Shown: positions 14,912 through 22,698, numbered from the stretch's first letter. The stretch is 32,514 nucleotides of DNA from Candidatus Omnitrophota bacterium (GCA_026387435.1 JAPLLS010000113.1:1-32514), one strand, 5' to 3'. Made by a program: numbers and translations. Notes: a model not told the origin generated them from the sequence alone.

Positions 14912-15280
14912 ATGAAACAGTTAACCAGGGTTTTAAAGGTATTGGCGGATAAGAACAGGTTGAGGATATTGAAGCTTCTGGAAAAGAGGAAATTCTGCGT
15001 CTGCGAGCTTGCCGCTGTTTTAGGGATAACTCAGCCCAGCACTTCCCGCCACTTGAAGAAGTTAAAAGCCGCGGGGCTGATCGATGATGAGCAGGAAGGG
15101 TTCTGGACCAACTATTTTATCGGCTCGGCCAAAGATAGCTATAGCAGGTTTATGTTGAAGCATATCCGGGGCTGGCTTAACGCGGATCCGTTAATCAAGA
15201 GCGATCTGGAAAAATCCGGGAAGATCAACCGCAAAAAGTTGTGCTGTAAGGCCGTTCGGCTAATTAAGGAAAGGGATTAA
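14912..15280 (+). CDS. arsR: ArsR/SmtB family metalloregulator
   Basis: 122-aa winged-helix repressor. The sensor cysteines sit in KFCVCELA, the position of the ELCVCDL arsenite site of classical ArsR, followed by the recognition helix ITQPSTSRHLKKLKAAGLI. A second Cys pair (KKLCCKAV) near the C-terminus could add a further thiol ligand. It is expected to bind the palindrome just upstream and repress the operon until As(III) binds. The stop TAA overlaps the next ATG (TAATG), so translation is coupled to the permease. Metal specificity is inferred from the CVC motif and the arsenic genes downstream. Confidence 0.93.
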   Translation: MKQLTRVLKVLADKNRLRILKLLEKRKFCVCELAAVLGITQPSTSRHLKKLKAAGLIDDEQEGFWTNYFIGSAKDSYSRFMLKHIRGWLNADPLIKSDLEKSGKINRKKLCCKAVRLIKERD

Positions 15281-16452
15281 TGAAAGAGTGGAAGAAGTTT
15301 CTTTATATTTTAGCGGCTTTTCTAGCATGTTTTTATCTGCCTGTTGAGAATGCCCGTTTCAGCGGCGCGGTATTCGAGGCGCTGGCTTTAGTGAAATGGT
15401 ATGCCCGGGAGCATGTGCTTTTGTGCTTGGTTCCGGCTTTTTTCATTGCCGGCGCAATTTCTGTATTTGTGAGCCAAGCATCTGTTATGAAGTATTTCGG
15501 GGCAAAGGCGAATAAATTCCTTTCCTACAGTGTGGCTTCGGTTTCCGGGACGATATTAGCGGTTTGTTCCTGCACGGTTTTGCCTTTGTTCTCGGGGATT
15601 TATAAGCGCGGGGCCGGGCTTGGCCCTGCTTGCGCTTTTCTTTATTCCGGGCCGGCGATAAATGTTTTGGCGATCATTCTTACCGCGCGAATCCTGGGTT
15701 GGCAGCTGGGTTTGGCCCGGGCCATTGGCTCAATAGTTTTTAGTGTTGTTATCGGACTCTTGATGCATTTAATTTTTATAAAAGAAGAGTGCAGCCGCCA
15801 GGCAAATGGTAATTTTAATCTGGGAGAAGTTAAAGAAACGCGTTCTTTGAGTCAAACCATTCTTTATTTCGCTGCCATGGTTAGTGTTCTTGTTTTTGCC
15901 AATTGGGCTAAGCCGCTTGAAGGGGATCAGGGGATCTGGTCAATAATTTATCAATATAAGTGGTGGATTACGGGGGTTTCTCTTATCAGCCTAGTGGTCA
16001 TGCTTTTCAAATGGTTCAAAAAGGATGAATTAAAGGAATGGACTGGCTCGACATGGGGTTTCGCGCTGCAAATTTTGCCGCTTCTTTTAGGAGGGGTGCT
16101 GGTTTCGGGTTTCTTATTGGGAAGAGTAGGCCATGAAGGTGTGATCCCGTCGCGTTTTGTCGCGGCCTTGGTCGGGGGGAATTCTTTGTGGGCAAATTTC
16201 TTCTCATCAATTGTTGCGGCATTTATGTATTTTGCCACCCTGACTGAGGTTCCTATCTTGCAGGGGCTGATCGGCTCAGGTATGGGCAAGGGGCCGGCGT
16301 TGGCATTGCTGCTTGCCGGGCCAGCGCTGAGTTTGCCGAGCATGCTGGTCCTTCGCAGTATTATGGGGACTAAAAAGACTGCGGTCTATGTGAGCCTGGT
16401 TGTGGGTATGGCAACCATAAGCGGGATGATTTTTGGGGTGATAGTTAAGTAA
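15280..16452 (+). CDS. ArsP_1-type permease (UPF0718/DUF318 family)
   Basis: 390 aa, about 8-10 membrane segments. The core CSCTVLPLFSGIYKRGAG with LYSGPAINVLAI, and the repeated half LTEVPILQGL...LLAGPALSLPSMLV, match the permease family that includes ArsP, an exporter of trivalent organoarsenicals such as methylarsenite. The CSC cysteines are candidate thiol ligands. It directly follows arsR with a one-base overlap and is the first structural gene of the operon. Other members of the family have been linked to Cu/Zn efflux, so the substrate is not certain. Confidence 0.85.
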   Translation: MKEWKKFLYILAAFLACFYLPVENARFSGAVFEALALVKWYAREHVLLCLVPAFFIAGAISVFVSQASVMKYFGAKANKFLSYSVASVSGTILAVCSCTVLPLFSGIYKRGAGLGPACAFLYSGPAINVLAIILTARILGWQLGLARAIGSIVFSVVIGLLMHLIFIKEECSRQANGNFNLGEVKETRSLSQTILYFAAMVSVLVFANWAKPLEGDQGIWSIIYQYKWWITGVSLISLVVMLFKWFKKDELKEWTGSTWGFALQILPLLLGGVLVSGFLLGRVGHEGVIPSRFVAALVGGNSLWANFFSSIVAAFMYFATLTEVPILQGLIGSGMGKGPALALLLAGPALSLPSMLVLRSIMGTKKTAVYVSLVVGMATISGMIFGVIVK

Positions 16453-16462
16453 ACAGGAAAAT

Positions 16463-17353
16463 ATGCATACGCATAAAGAAAATAGTAAAGAAAACCGGCT
16501 GATCATCTCCGCGGGGCTTAATTTTGCCACTACTGCGGCGCAGATCATCGGCGGAATATTCTCGGGCAGCCTATCGCTCATCTCTGACGCGCTGCATAAT
16601 TTAAGCGATACTGTGGCTTTAGTTATTAGTTTCTTTGCGGTGCGGTTGGCTAAGCGTAAAAATACCGAAGCCCAAACCTTCGGCTATAAACGCGCTGAGA
16701 TCCTGGCGGCGCTTTTTAACGCCTGCGCGCTGGTAGTAGTTTCGATATACCTGTTTAAGGAGGCATTTTTCAGATTTACTCATCCGCATCCGGTTAACAG
16801 CTTGCTGATGTTGTCTGTTGCTTCCGTCGGATTGATCGCGAACATTGTTTCTGTAGTTCTTCTTAAGGCGCATGCCCATGAAGATTTAAACGTAAGAGCC
16901 GCGTACGTGCATCTTTTTTCCGATTTTCTTTCTTCGATAGCGGTGATCATCGGAGCCTGCGCGATTTTCGTATCCAAAGCTTATTGGATCGATCCGGCTT
17001 TGACGATTCTTATCGGTATTTATGTAATGAAAGAAGGATATAAAATTATCGAAGAAAGCACCCGTATCTTGATGGAACATGTTCCCAAGGGGATAAGTTT
17101 AAGGGAAATCCAAGCCCAGATCGAAGGTGTTGACAGAGTCAAGGATATTCATCACGCCCATCTCTGGTCGGTCACTGAGCGGGACATCCATTTTGAAGCG
17201 CACATCAATGTGTCGCGCGATATGCAAGTGAGTGAAACATGCCTTTTGGTCAAACAAGTGGAAGATATGCTTAAAGAGCGGTTTGCCATTACTCATGTGA
17301 CATTGCAGGTCGAAATCAACTCGTGCAAAGGCGTGCCTTTGGTTAAGGAGTAG
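16463..17353 (+). CDS. Cation diffusion facilitator (CzcD/ZitB-like)
   Basis: 296 aa with six predicted membrane helices and a C-terminal cytoplasmic metal-sensing domain. Helix II has SDALHNLSD and helix V HLFSDFLSS, the paired H-x3-D/D-x3-D transport site of Zn/Cd exporters. A His-rich start (MHTHKE), the loop motif KAHAHEDLN and the C-terminal IHHAHLWSV support Zn2+ or Cd2+ as substrate. Its position inside the ars transcript, 10 nt after the permease and 5 nt before arsM, suggests combined metal and arsenic resistance; a direct role in arsenic export is not known for this family. Confidence 0.92.
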   Translation: MHTHKENSKENRLIISAGLNFATTAAQIIGGIFSGSLSLISDALHNLSDTVALVISFFAVRLAKRKNTEAQTFGYKRAEILAALFNACALVVVSIYLFKEAFFRFTHPHPVNSLLMLSVASVGLIANIVSVVLLKAHAHEDLNVRAAYVHLFSDFLSSIAVIIGACAIFVSKAYWIDPALTILIGIYVMKEGYKIIEESTRILMEHVPKGISLREIQAQIEGVDRVKDIHHAHLWSVTERDIHFEAHINVSRDMQVSETCLLVKQVEDMLKERFAITHVTLQVEINSCKGVPLVKE

Positions 17354-17358
17354 AAAAC

Positions 17359-17926
17359 ATGAAAAGGGAAGCGGAAGAAATTAAAAAGATCGTCCGGGAT
17401 GGTTATGCTAAAGCAATGACACAGAGCGTTTCCTGTTGTTCTAAAAGTTGTTGTTGTGGGAGCACGGACCAGGCTAGAAATATCAGTAAAGCAGTCGGCT
17501 ATAGCGATGCGGAAATGAACGGCGTCCCTGAAGGCGCGAATTTGGGTTTTGGGTGCGGCAATCCGGTTGCGCTGGTTTCGTTAAAAGAGGGCGATGTGGT
17601 TCTTGATCTGGGAAGCGGAGCGGGGTTCGACGCTTTTCTTGCCTCGCCCAGAGTCGGAAAAACCGGCAAGGTCATCGGTGTGGATATGACGCCGGAAATG
17701 CTTGAAAAAGCCCGCGCCAATGCCGCAAAAGGGAACTATACCAATTGTCGGTTGCCTTGCCGGAGCGGTCAGGAAAGGTGATTATCTGAATCTTATATCG
17801 ATGGCCGGATTCCAGGATGTTAAAGTGATGAGTGAAACAAGTTATCCTGTGGATGCTATGTTTGAGAAGCTTAAAGATGCCGAGGGGGCGATAGTCGGGA
17901 TAAAAGTTTCTGCGGTAAAGAAATAA
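17359..17926 (+). pseudogene. arsM: arsM arsenite S-adenosylmethionine methyltransferase, internally deleted and frameshifted
   Basis: The first 130 residues are a good ArsM N-terminus: Cys-rich CCSKSCCCGS, GFGCGNPVAL, SAM motif I VLDLGSGAGFDAFLA and VIGVDMTPEMLEKAR. After NYTN (near 17743) the frame gives CRLPCRSGQER and stops at 17781. From the same point the next frame reads VGCLAGAVRKGDYLNLISMAGFQDV and continues to 17926, matching the C-terminal part of ArsM. About 90 middle residues of a normal ArsM (about 275 aa) are missing, including the central arsenite-binding cysteine region. This fits one deletion whose length is not a multiple of three. The truncated 140-aa product should be inactive. 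RBS GGAG and start ATG are intact, so decay may be recent. An assembly error is the alternative. Confidence 0.88.
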
Positions 17927-17943
17927 AATAATGGAGCCGGAAA

Positions 17944-18177
17944 ATGAAAATTGAAATTTTAGGCATGGGTTGCCCGAAATGTAAACAGCTTATGGCTAAC
18001 GCTGAAGGGGCAATCAAAGAATTGAACATTCAAGCAGAAGTCGGCAAGGTGACGGATATCGATAAGATCACCGAATACGGCGTGATGATGACTCCTGCTC
18101 TTGCTGTTGACGGCATGGTTGTTTCAGTTGGTAAGGTGTTGAGTAAGGACGAAATTAAGAAGATCATTTCTAAATAA
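17944..18177 (+). CDS. arsE: Small thioredoxin-fold protein (redox-active disulfide protein 2 / ArsE-like)
   Basis: 77 aa with the thioredoxin-type motif GMGCPKCKQL near residues 7-16, cis-Pro region MMTPALAVDG and KVLSKDEIKKII at the end, matching the small MTH895/TM0996-type thioredoxins. In operons carrying arsF and arsG this position is occupied by ArsE, reported with ArsF to act on nitro-aromatic arsenicals; the symbol rests on context and on my recollection of the Shewanella arsEFG system. An ATG with AATGGAGCC upstream starts 17 nt after the arsM remnant. The active-site dithiol may cycle with arsenic thiol adducts. Confidence 0.8.
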   Translation: MKIEILGMGCPKCKQLMANAEGAIKELNIQAEVGKVTDIDKITEYGVMMTPALAVDGMVVSVGKVLSKDEIKKIISK

Positions 18178-18189
18178 ACGGAGGCAGGT

Positions 18190-18600
18190 ATGGCAGGTAA
18201 TAATTGTATGTGCCAGCAAACAGGGGTGTTGATCTTTTCCTGTTCAGGAAGTTCAGATGTAGGTGAGTTGTCAGACCTCGCAGCCCGTAAGATGGCTAAA
18301 TGCGGACAGGCCAAGATGTTTTGTATTGCCAGTATAGGGGCGAATATTCCAGAGATGATCGAGTCTGCAAAAGCCGCCAGTAAACTTATTGCCATTGACG
18401 GCTGCCCGGTCGCTTGCTCAAAGAAAATCCTTGAGCAGGCCGGGTTTACGCCGGTCGCGTTTAATCTTAAAGATATGGGATTTATTAAAGGAAAAACCAA
18501 GGCGGATGATGAGTCTATTGAACAGGTTTTTTCGAAAATCACTGGAGGAAAAGTTGAAGAAGCTGATCGTAATACTTCTGGCGGCTGTTGCGGTAGTTAG
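18190..18600 (+). CDS. DGC-domain putative zinc-binding protein
   Basis: 136 aa, RBS GGAGG. Conserved features: FSCSGSSDVGELSDLAARKM, KMFCIASIGA, and the naming motif AIDGCPVACSKKILEQAGF; the C-terminus ends in a Cys-rich SGGCCGS, and CMC lies near the N-terminus. DGC proteins are annotated as zinc-binding with unknown function and often sit beside arsenic or redox genes. The many thiols suggest a soft-metal or arsenite chaperone role, which is inference. The gene's last 47 nt overlap the next gene in another frame, implying coupling. Confidence 0.85.
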   Translation: MAGNNCMCQQTGVLIFSCSGSSDVGELSDLAARKMAKCGQAKMFCIASIGANIPEMIESAKAASKLIAIDGCPVACSKKILEQAGFTPVAFNLKDMGFIKGKTKADDESIEQVFSKITGGKVEEADRNTSGGCCGS

Positions 18601-18970
18601 TCCGGGTTTTTCAGCGTTTGCCGCGGAGGGTAAGCCTGATGGTAAGGTTATTGCTTATTATTTTCACGGAACAATGCGTTGCCCTACCTGCTATAAACTG
18701 GAGCAGTATTCAAAGGAAGCCATAGAAACTAATTTTAAAGATGCTCTCGCGTCCGGAAAGTTGGAGTTTAAAGTTGTAAACGTAGAAGACAGAGGCAACG
18801 AACACTATGGCGATGAGTACCAGCTTTATACCAAATCGCTTATTTTGTCTTTAGTCAGAGATGGCAAGCAAATTAAATGGAAAAATTTTGATAAGATCTG
18901 GGAGTATGTCGGCGATAAGCAGATATTTCTTGATTACGTGAAGAGCGGGGTCGTTGATTTTCTAAAGTAA
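18554..18970 (+). CDS. arsF: ArsF-family protein (nitrophenyl-arsenical reductase subunit type), exported
   Basis: The track start at 18389 lies deep in the DGC gene; TTG 18554 is preferred because GGAGG ends 5 nt before it and it yields a clean signal peptide (MKKLIVILLAAVAVVSPGFSAFAAE). The mature part starts VIAYYFHGTMRCPTCYKLEQYSKEAI, a thioredoxin-like strand plus CPTC motif typical of the ArsF family. About 138 aa in all. Export places it at the outer face of the inner membrane or in the periplasm, where it may hand electrons or thiols to substrates moved by the ArsG-like partner that follows 5 nt later. The functional name is by homology; activity on nitroarsenicals in this organism is unproven. 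Confidence 0.82.
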   Translation: MKKLIVILLAAVAVVSPGFSAFAAEGKPDGKVIAYYFHGTMRCPTCYKLEQYSKEAIETNFKDALASGKLEFKVVNVEDRGNEHYGDEYQLYTKSLILSLVRDGKQIKWKNFDKIWEYVGDKQIFLDYVKSGVVDFLK

Positions 18971-18975
18971 GCTAA

Positions 18976-19665
18976 ATGACAGAGATTTTCATAGGCTTTG
19001 CGTCAGCGTTGTGGCTGGGGATTTTGACATCGATTAGCCCGTGCCCTTTGGCCAGTAACGTGGCTGCCATTTCTTTTTTGTCTAAGAAGATAGCCCATCC
19101 GGCGCTGGTGTTTATTTCAGGATTGGCGTATACGATAGGGCGGATGGTTTCGTATGCTCTTCTGGGTTGGATTGTTATCAATTCCCTGTTAAGTATTCCT
19201 CAAGTTGCCCAGTTCTTACAGAAATACATGGGCAGAGCTCTGGGCCCGCCATTAATCCTTACCGGGCTCATTCTACTTGAGGTAATTACTATTCGTCTGC
19301 CGGGAGTGTCGCTTTCACAAAAGCATCATAATAAGCTTGCGGAGTCCGGAGCTGGGGGTGCTTTTTTGCTTGGTTTTATTTTTGCTCTGGCGTTTTGCCC
19401 GATCTCGGCGGCGTTATTCTTTGGGAGCCTTATTCCTTTGGCGATCAATAGTAAAAGCGGAATTGTTCTGCCGTTTATTTACGGAATAGGAACGGGGTTG
19501 CCGGTTCTGGTATTTGCTGTGGCTATTGCTTTGGGAGTAACATCTTTGAGCCATTGGTTTCACAGGATCACCCGGCTTGAATACTACACTCGTAAAATTA
19601 CCGGAGCCGTATTTATCATTGTGGGGTTATATTACACCGGCATATATATTTTAAAGCTATTTTAA
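18976..19665 (+). CDS. arsG: ArsG-family permease (CcdA/DsbD-like membrane protein)
   Basis: 229 aa, six membrane helices. Two cysteine-proline motifs, SISPCPLASN near residue 23 and ALAFCPISAALF near 140, occupy the positions of the CcdA/DsbD redox cysteines, and a C-terminal GAVFIIVGLYYTGIYIL helix closes the protein. In ars operons this branch is named ArsG, reported as an efflux permease for trivalent aromatic arsenicals. It could equally carry reducing equivalents across the membrane to ArsF, as CcdA does. It begins 5 nt after arsF and is followed 38 nt later by acr3. Confidence 0.85.
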   Translation: MTEIFIGFASALWLGILTSISPCPLASNVAAISFLSKKIAHPALVFISGLAYTIGRMVSYALLGWIVINSLLSIPQVAQFLQKYMGRALGPPLILTGLILLEVITIRLPGVSLSQKHHNKLAESGAGGAFLLGFIFALAFCPISAALFFGSLIPLAINSKSGIVLPFIYGIGTGLPVLVFAVAIALGVTSLSHWFHRITRLEYYTRKITGAVFIIVGLYYTGIYILKLF

Positions 19666-19703
19666 GGTGCGTCATATCAATTCTAAGAAGGTGAGGTATA
19701 TAT

Positions 19704-20762
19704 ATGTCTGAAACGAAAAGCAGCGTAAAACTTCCGTTTTTCGAGAGATATCTTTCGTTTTGGGTTATTCTTTGTATCATTGCTGGCGTGATCATCGGGA
19801 AAATACTTCCCGGTGTAGTAAATTTCTTAAGTAGATTGGAAGTGTCGCAGGTAAATATTCCGGTTGCGGTCCTTATCTGGCTGATGATCTATCCGATGAT
19901 GGTGCAAATTGATTTCTCAAGTATAGTAAGGGCAGGGAAGAAACCCAAGGGATTAATAGTAACATTGGTTGTAAATTGGTTGATCAAACCGTTTACTATG
20001 GCAATATTTGCCGCGATATTTTTTAAATACATATTCTCCGCTTTTATTAATCCGGCTTTAGCCAAAGAGTATATCGCCGGCGCCATACTGTTAGGGGCCG
20101 CGCCTTGTACGGCCATGGTCTTTGTCTGGAGTTATTTAACTAAAGGTGATCCAGCCTATACCTTGGTCCAGGTAGCGGTGAATGACCTGGTTATATTAGT
20201 TGCCTTTGTCCCTATTGTTAAATTCCTGCTGGGTGTAAATCAAATCACTGTGCCTTATGATACTTTGATCTATTCTACTATTTTCTTTGTTGTTATCCCG
20301 CTTGTAGGCGGGTATATTTCCAGGGTGTATCTATTGAAGATGAAAGGGATAAATTGGTTTGAAAACGTATTTTTAAAAGTGCTTAAACCGATAACAATTT
20401 TAGGGTTACTGTTGACTTTGATTATTCTTTTTGCTTTTCAGGGGAATATAATACTCGGGAATCCTCTGCATATATTGTTAATAGCTGTTCCTTTGACAAT
20501 TCAGACTTATTTTATTTTTTTTATCGGTTATTTATGGTCTCGGAAATGGCGTTTAGCTCACGGAATTGCTTCTCCGGCGGGAATGATTGGCGCGAGTAAC
20601 TTTTTCGAGCTATCCGTAGCTGTGGCAATTTCTTTATTTGGATTAAGGAGTGGAGCAGCGCTTGTCACTGTAGTAGGCGTGCTTACCGAAGTGCCGATAA
20701 TGCTGAGTCTGGTTAATTTTTCCAACAAGACCCGGCATTGGTTTGAACCGAAGAAGATATGA
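19704..20762 (+). CDS. acr3: Arsenite efflux transporter, ACR3 type
   Basis: 352 aa, ten membrane helices. LIWLMIYPMMVQIDFSSI, GAAPCTAMVFVWSYLTKGDPAYTLVQVAVNDLVIL and ASNFFELSVAVAISLFG are the defining ACR3 motifs; the Cys in AAPCTAM is essential for As(OH)3 transport in characterised members. It exports arsenite as a secondary carrier. RBS AAGGTGAGG lies upstream. No arsC arsenate reductase or arsA ATPase accompanies it, so the operon handles arsenic that is already trivalent. The last four bases (ATGA) overlap the radical SAM start. Confidence 0.96.
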   Translation: MSETKSSVKLPFFERYLSFWVILCIIAGVIIGKILPGVVNFLSRLEVSQVNIPVAVLIWLMIYPMMVQIDFSSIVRAGKKPKGLIVTLVVNWLIKPFTMAIFAAIFFKYIFSAFINPALAKEYIAGAILLGAAPCTAMVFVWSYLTKGDPAYTLVQVAVNDLVILVAFVPIVKFLLGVNQITVPYDTLIYSTIFFVVIPLVGGYISRVYLLKMKGINWFENVFLKVLKPITILGLLLTLIILFAFQGNIILGNPLHILLIAVPLTIQTYFIFFIGYLWSRKWRLAHGIASPAGMIGASNFFELSVAVAISLFGLRSGAALVTVVGVLTEVPIMLSLVNFSNKTRHWFEPKKI

Positions 20763-22282
20763 AAATCTTATTGTCTTCGATCGGCGTGCAAAGCGGGACG
20801 GATTTGCAGCTGGCATTATATTATCTGAAGAGCTATCTGGTGAAAGGCAAAAACGCGCTTAAACCTTTGCCGGATGTTCAAATCCGTATTTTTCACGAGG
20901 AAGATACTGTTGGTTATATCAGTAATAAAATCCTGAAAACCAAACCCCAACTTATCGGTTTTTCCTGCTACATCTGGAATATCGAGCATATCCTTCAGGT
21001 CTGCCGGAGAATAAAAAAAGCAGATCCCGCGATCTTCATTGTCTTAGGTGGCCCGGAAGTGTCTCCCCGCGCCAATGAGATCTTACAAAAAGAAAAAACT
21101 ATTGACGCCGTAGTTAGAGGAGAGGGAGAGGCTACTTTCGCCGAATTAGTGTCTTCTTTAGGCCAAGATTTGTCCAATTTAGGCCAAGATTTGTCCAAAG
21201 TTTGCGGCCTATCTTATCGGCAAGGCAAGGTCGTGGTCAATAACCCCGGCCGGGCTCAGATCGCGGACCTGGCTGCGATCCCTTCTCCGTACCTGGCCAG
21301 AGTGGTTGATCTTAAAGACAAAAATATCGTGGATCTGCCTTTAGAAACCACGCGGGGCTGTTCTTTCCGCTGCAGCTACTGTTATTACCACAAGAATTTT
21401 CCCAGGGTGCGCTATTTTTCCCTATCCCGGGTAGAAAAAGAGCTCAAGCTTATTCTTTCTTCCCGGCCTAAGGAAGTGTATTTGATGGACGCGACATTCA
21501 ATGCTTGTCTTAAAAGAGCCAAGGAAGTTCTGCGGCTGTTTATCAAATATAATAAGAACTCCAGCCTGCATGTAGAGTTAAAAGCGGAATTAGTCGATGA
21601 GGAACTGGCCCGGCTTTTACAAAAGGCCAACTGTTTAAATATCGAGATCGGCATCCAGAGCACTAATTTGAAAACTCTGAGAGCGGTTAACCGCGGTTTT
21701 AACCGGGAGAAATTCAAAAAGGGGATTCGCCTTTTGAATAAATACAATATTTTTTATGAGATCCAGCTGATCGACGCCTTGCCTTTTCAGAGTTACGCGG
21801 ATTTATTGAGGTCTTTGGATTGGCTTTATTCTTTGCATCCGGCAAGAGTGACAATTTTCCCGCTGGCAATGCTGCCTGGGACGACTTTACGCGAGCGCGC
21901 CGCTGGTTACGGAATAATCTATGATCCCCGGCCGCCGTATCATGCCCAAAAAAGCTGTGCCATGTCCGGCAGCGAGGTTTTAAAAGTCAAGAGCCTGCGT
22001 TTCGCGATGGAACGCCTTTATGACAGCCATGTTTTTCAGGAAACTTTTTTCGATCTGCAGTCTAAAGGAAAAATAAGATTTTCTGATATTTTTGAGGATT
22101 GGGTGAGATGGGAGAGCCGCTTTAAAAGGCGTTGCCAGGATTATCCGGTTTTTCTTAACCGCAAATCCCCGGAATTTTTAGAATATACCTGCCGCAAGCG
22201 CGGGAAGTTTAATATCTTCAAGCGGCTATTGCCGGTTTTAAAAAAGACCCTCGCTGATTACCAGGCCGCCTATTACAGCTAA
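20759..22282 (+). CDS. B12-binding-type radical SAM protein (DUF4080-like)
   Basis: 507 aa. Residues about 1-140 form a cobalamin-binding-like Rossmann region (QLIGFSCYIWNIEHIL, IFIVLGGPEVSPRA, VVRGEGEATFAELV), without an obvious DxHxxG ligand motif. The radical SAM domain has CSFRCSYCYY (CxxxCxxC) near residue 200, and LLPVLKKTLADYQAAYYS ends a long helical tail of the DUF4080 kind. The ATG overlaps the acr3 stop (ATGA), so it is translationally coupled to arsenite efflux. A 21-nt tandem duplication (21158-21199) sits in the linker. Its reaction is unknown; methylthiolation, methylation or ring chemistry on lipids or arsenicals are all possible. Confidence 0.85.
   Translation: MKILLSSIGVQSGTDLQLALYYLKSYLVKGKNALKPLPDVQIRIFHEEDTVGYISNKILKTKPQLIGFSCYIWNIEHILQVCRRIKKADPAIFIVLGGPEVSPRANEILQKEKTIDAVVRGEGEATFAELVSSLGQDLSNLGQDLSKVCGLSYRQGKVVVNNPGRAQIADLAAIPSPYLARVVDLKDKNIVDLPLETTRGCSFRCSYCYYHKNFPRVRYFSLSRVEKELKLILSSRPKEVYLMDATFNACLKRAKEVLRLFIKYNKNSSLHVELKAELVDEELARLLQKANCLNIEIGIQSTNLKTLRAVNRGFNREKFKKGIRLLNKYNIFYEIQLIDALPFQSYADLLRSLDWLYSLHPARVTIFPLAMLPGTTLRERAAGYGIIYDPRPPYHAQKSCAMSGSEVLKVKSLRFAMERLYDSHVFQETFFDLQSKGKIRFSDIFEDWVRWESRFKRRCQDYPVFLNRKSPEFLEYTCRKRGKFNIFKRLLPVLKKTLADYQAAYYS
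21158..21199 (+). repeat. Two-copy 21-nt in-frame tandem repeat
   Basis: TTAGGCCAAGATTTGTCCAA followed by T then A in the two copies (20 of 21 identical). It encodes LGQDLSN-LGQDLSK in the radical SAM protein, between the B12-like and radical SAM domains. Confidence 0.85.
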
Positions 22283-22283
22283 C

Positions 22284-22643
22284 CTAACTGTTTTCTTCTT
22301 TTTTGCTTTCACTGATCGATACTGCCACGCATTTTCCGGCTTCAGGGCAATAATACTGGACCCGCACTGAATCTTCCGTCTTGATCTCATCCAACCCGAC
22401 TTTCTTAGGTCCGATCGATATCGCCGTATTGTCAGTTACCTTAAAGGTCGCGTATCCCTGATCAGAGAAGACCATGATATATCCCGCTGTGAAAGACACC
22501 TTGGCTACAGAACCGTACATCCATTTTAGTTCCGGGGTTTTTTGCTGGGGAATAGTCTGGTTTTCCTGGGAATAGCTTTTTGCAGTCAACGCTAAGAAAA
22601 TCGTTGTCAGCAGTAAAACGAGGATTTTTGAGTTTTTATTCAT
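22284..22643 (-). CDS. Small exported protein of unknown function, DUF5666-like
   Basis: 119 aa. A signal peptide (KILVLLLTTIFLALTAKSYSQ) is followed by a Gln/Pro/Thr linker and a compact beta domain (MYGSVAKVSFTAGYIMVFS, YATFKVTDNTAISIG, EDSVRVQYYCPEAGKCVAVSIS). The pattern 'G-x-V-x-x-V ... V-x-D-x-T-x-I ... V-x-V-x-Y' resembles DUF5666-type small OB-like domains and the product of 9083-9424. GGGAGA precedes the ATG on the minus strand. It converges on the radical SAM gene with a single base between stops, and diverges from the outer-membrane gene. Confidence 0.72.
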   Translation of the reverse strand: MNKNSKILVLLLTTIFLALTAKSYSQENQTIPQQKTPELKWMYGSVAKVSFTAGYIMVFSDQGYATFKVTDNTAISIGPKKVGLDEIKTEDSVRVQYYCPEAGKCVAVSISESKKEENS

Positions 22644-22662
22644 TAAATCTCCCTTGATTTGT

Positions 22663-22690
22663 ATTATATTTTACTCTAAACCAAAAACAA
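22663..22690 (-). promoter_or_regulatory. Promoter of the small exported protein gene
   Basis: Minus strand: TTGTTT (22690-22685), 16-nt spacer, consensus TATAAT (22668-22663), 19 nt before the ATG at 22643. Confidence 0.5.
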
Positions 22691-22698
22691 CGCAATGT

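Noticed and set aside
17702-17926. 74-aa ORF as a separate gene
   Set aside because: Its sequence from VGCLAGA onward is the C-terminal piece of ArsM; the preceding residues are out-of-frame filler, so it belongs to the pseudogene.
18030-18542. Minus-strand ORF of 170 aa inside the ars operon
   Set aside because: Runs against arsE and the DGC gene, both with clear motifs and ribosome sites.
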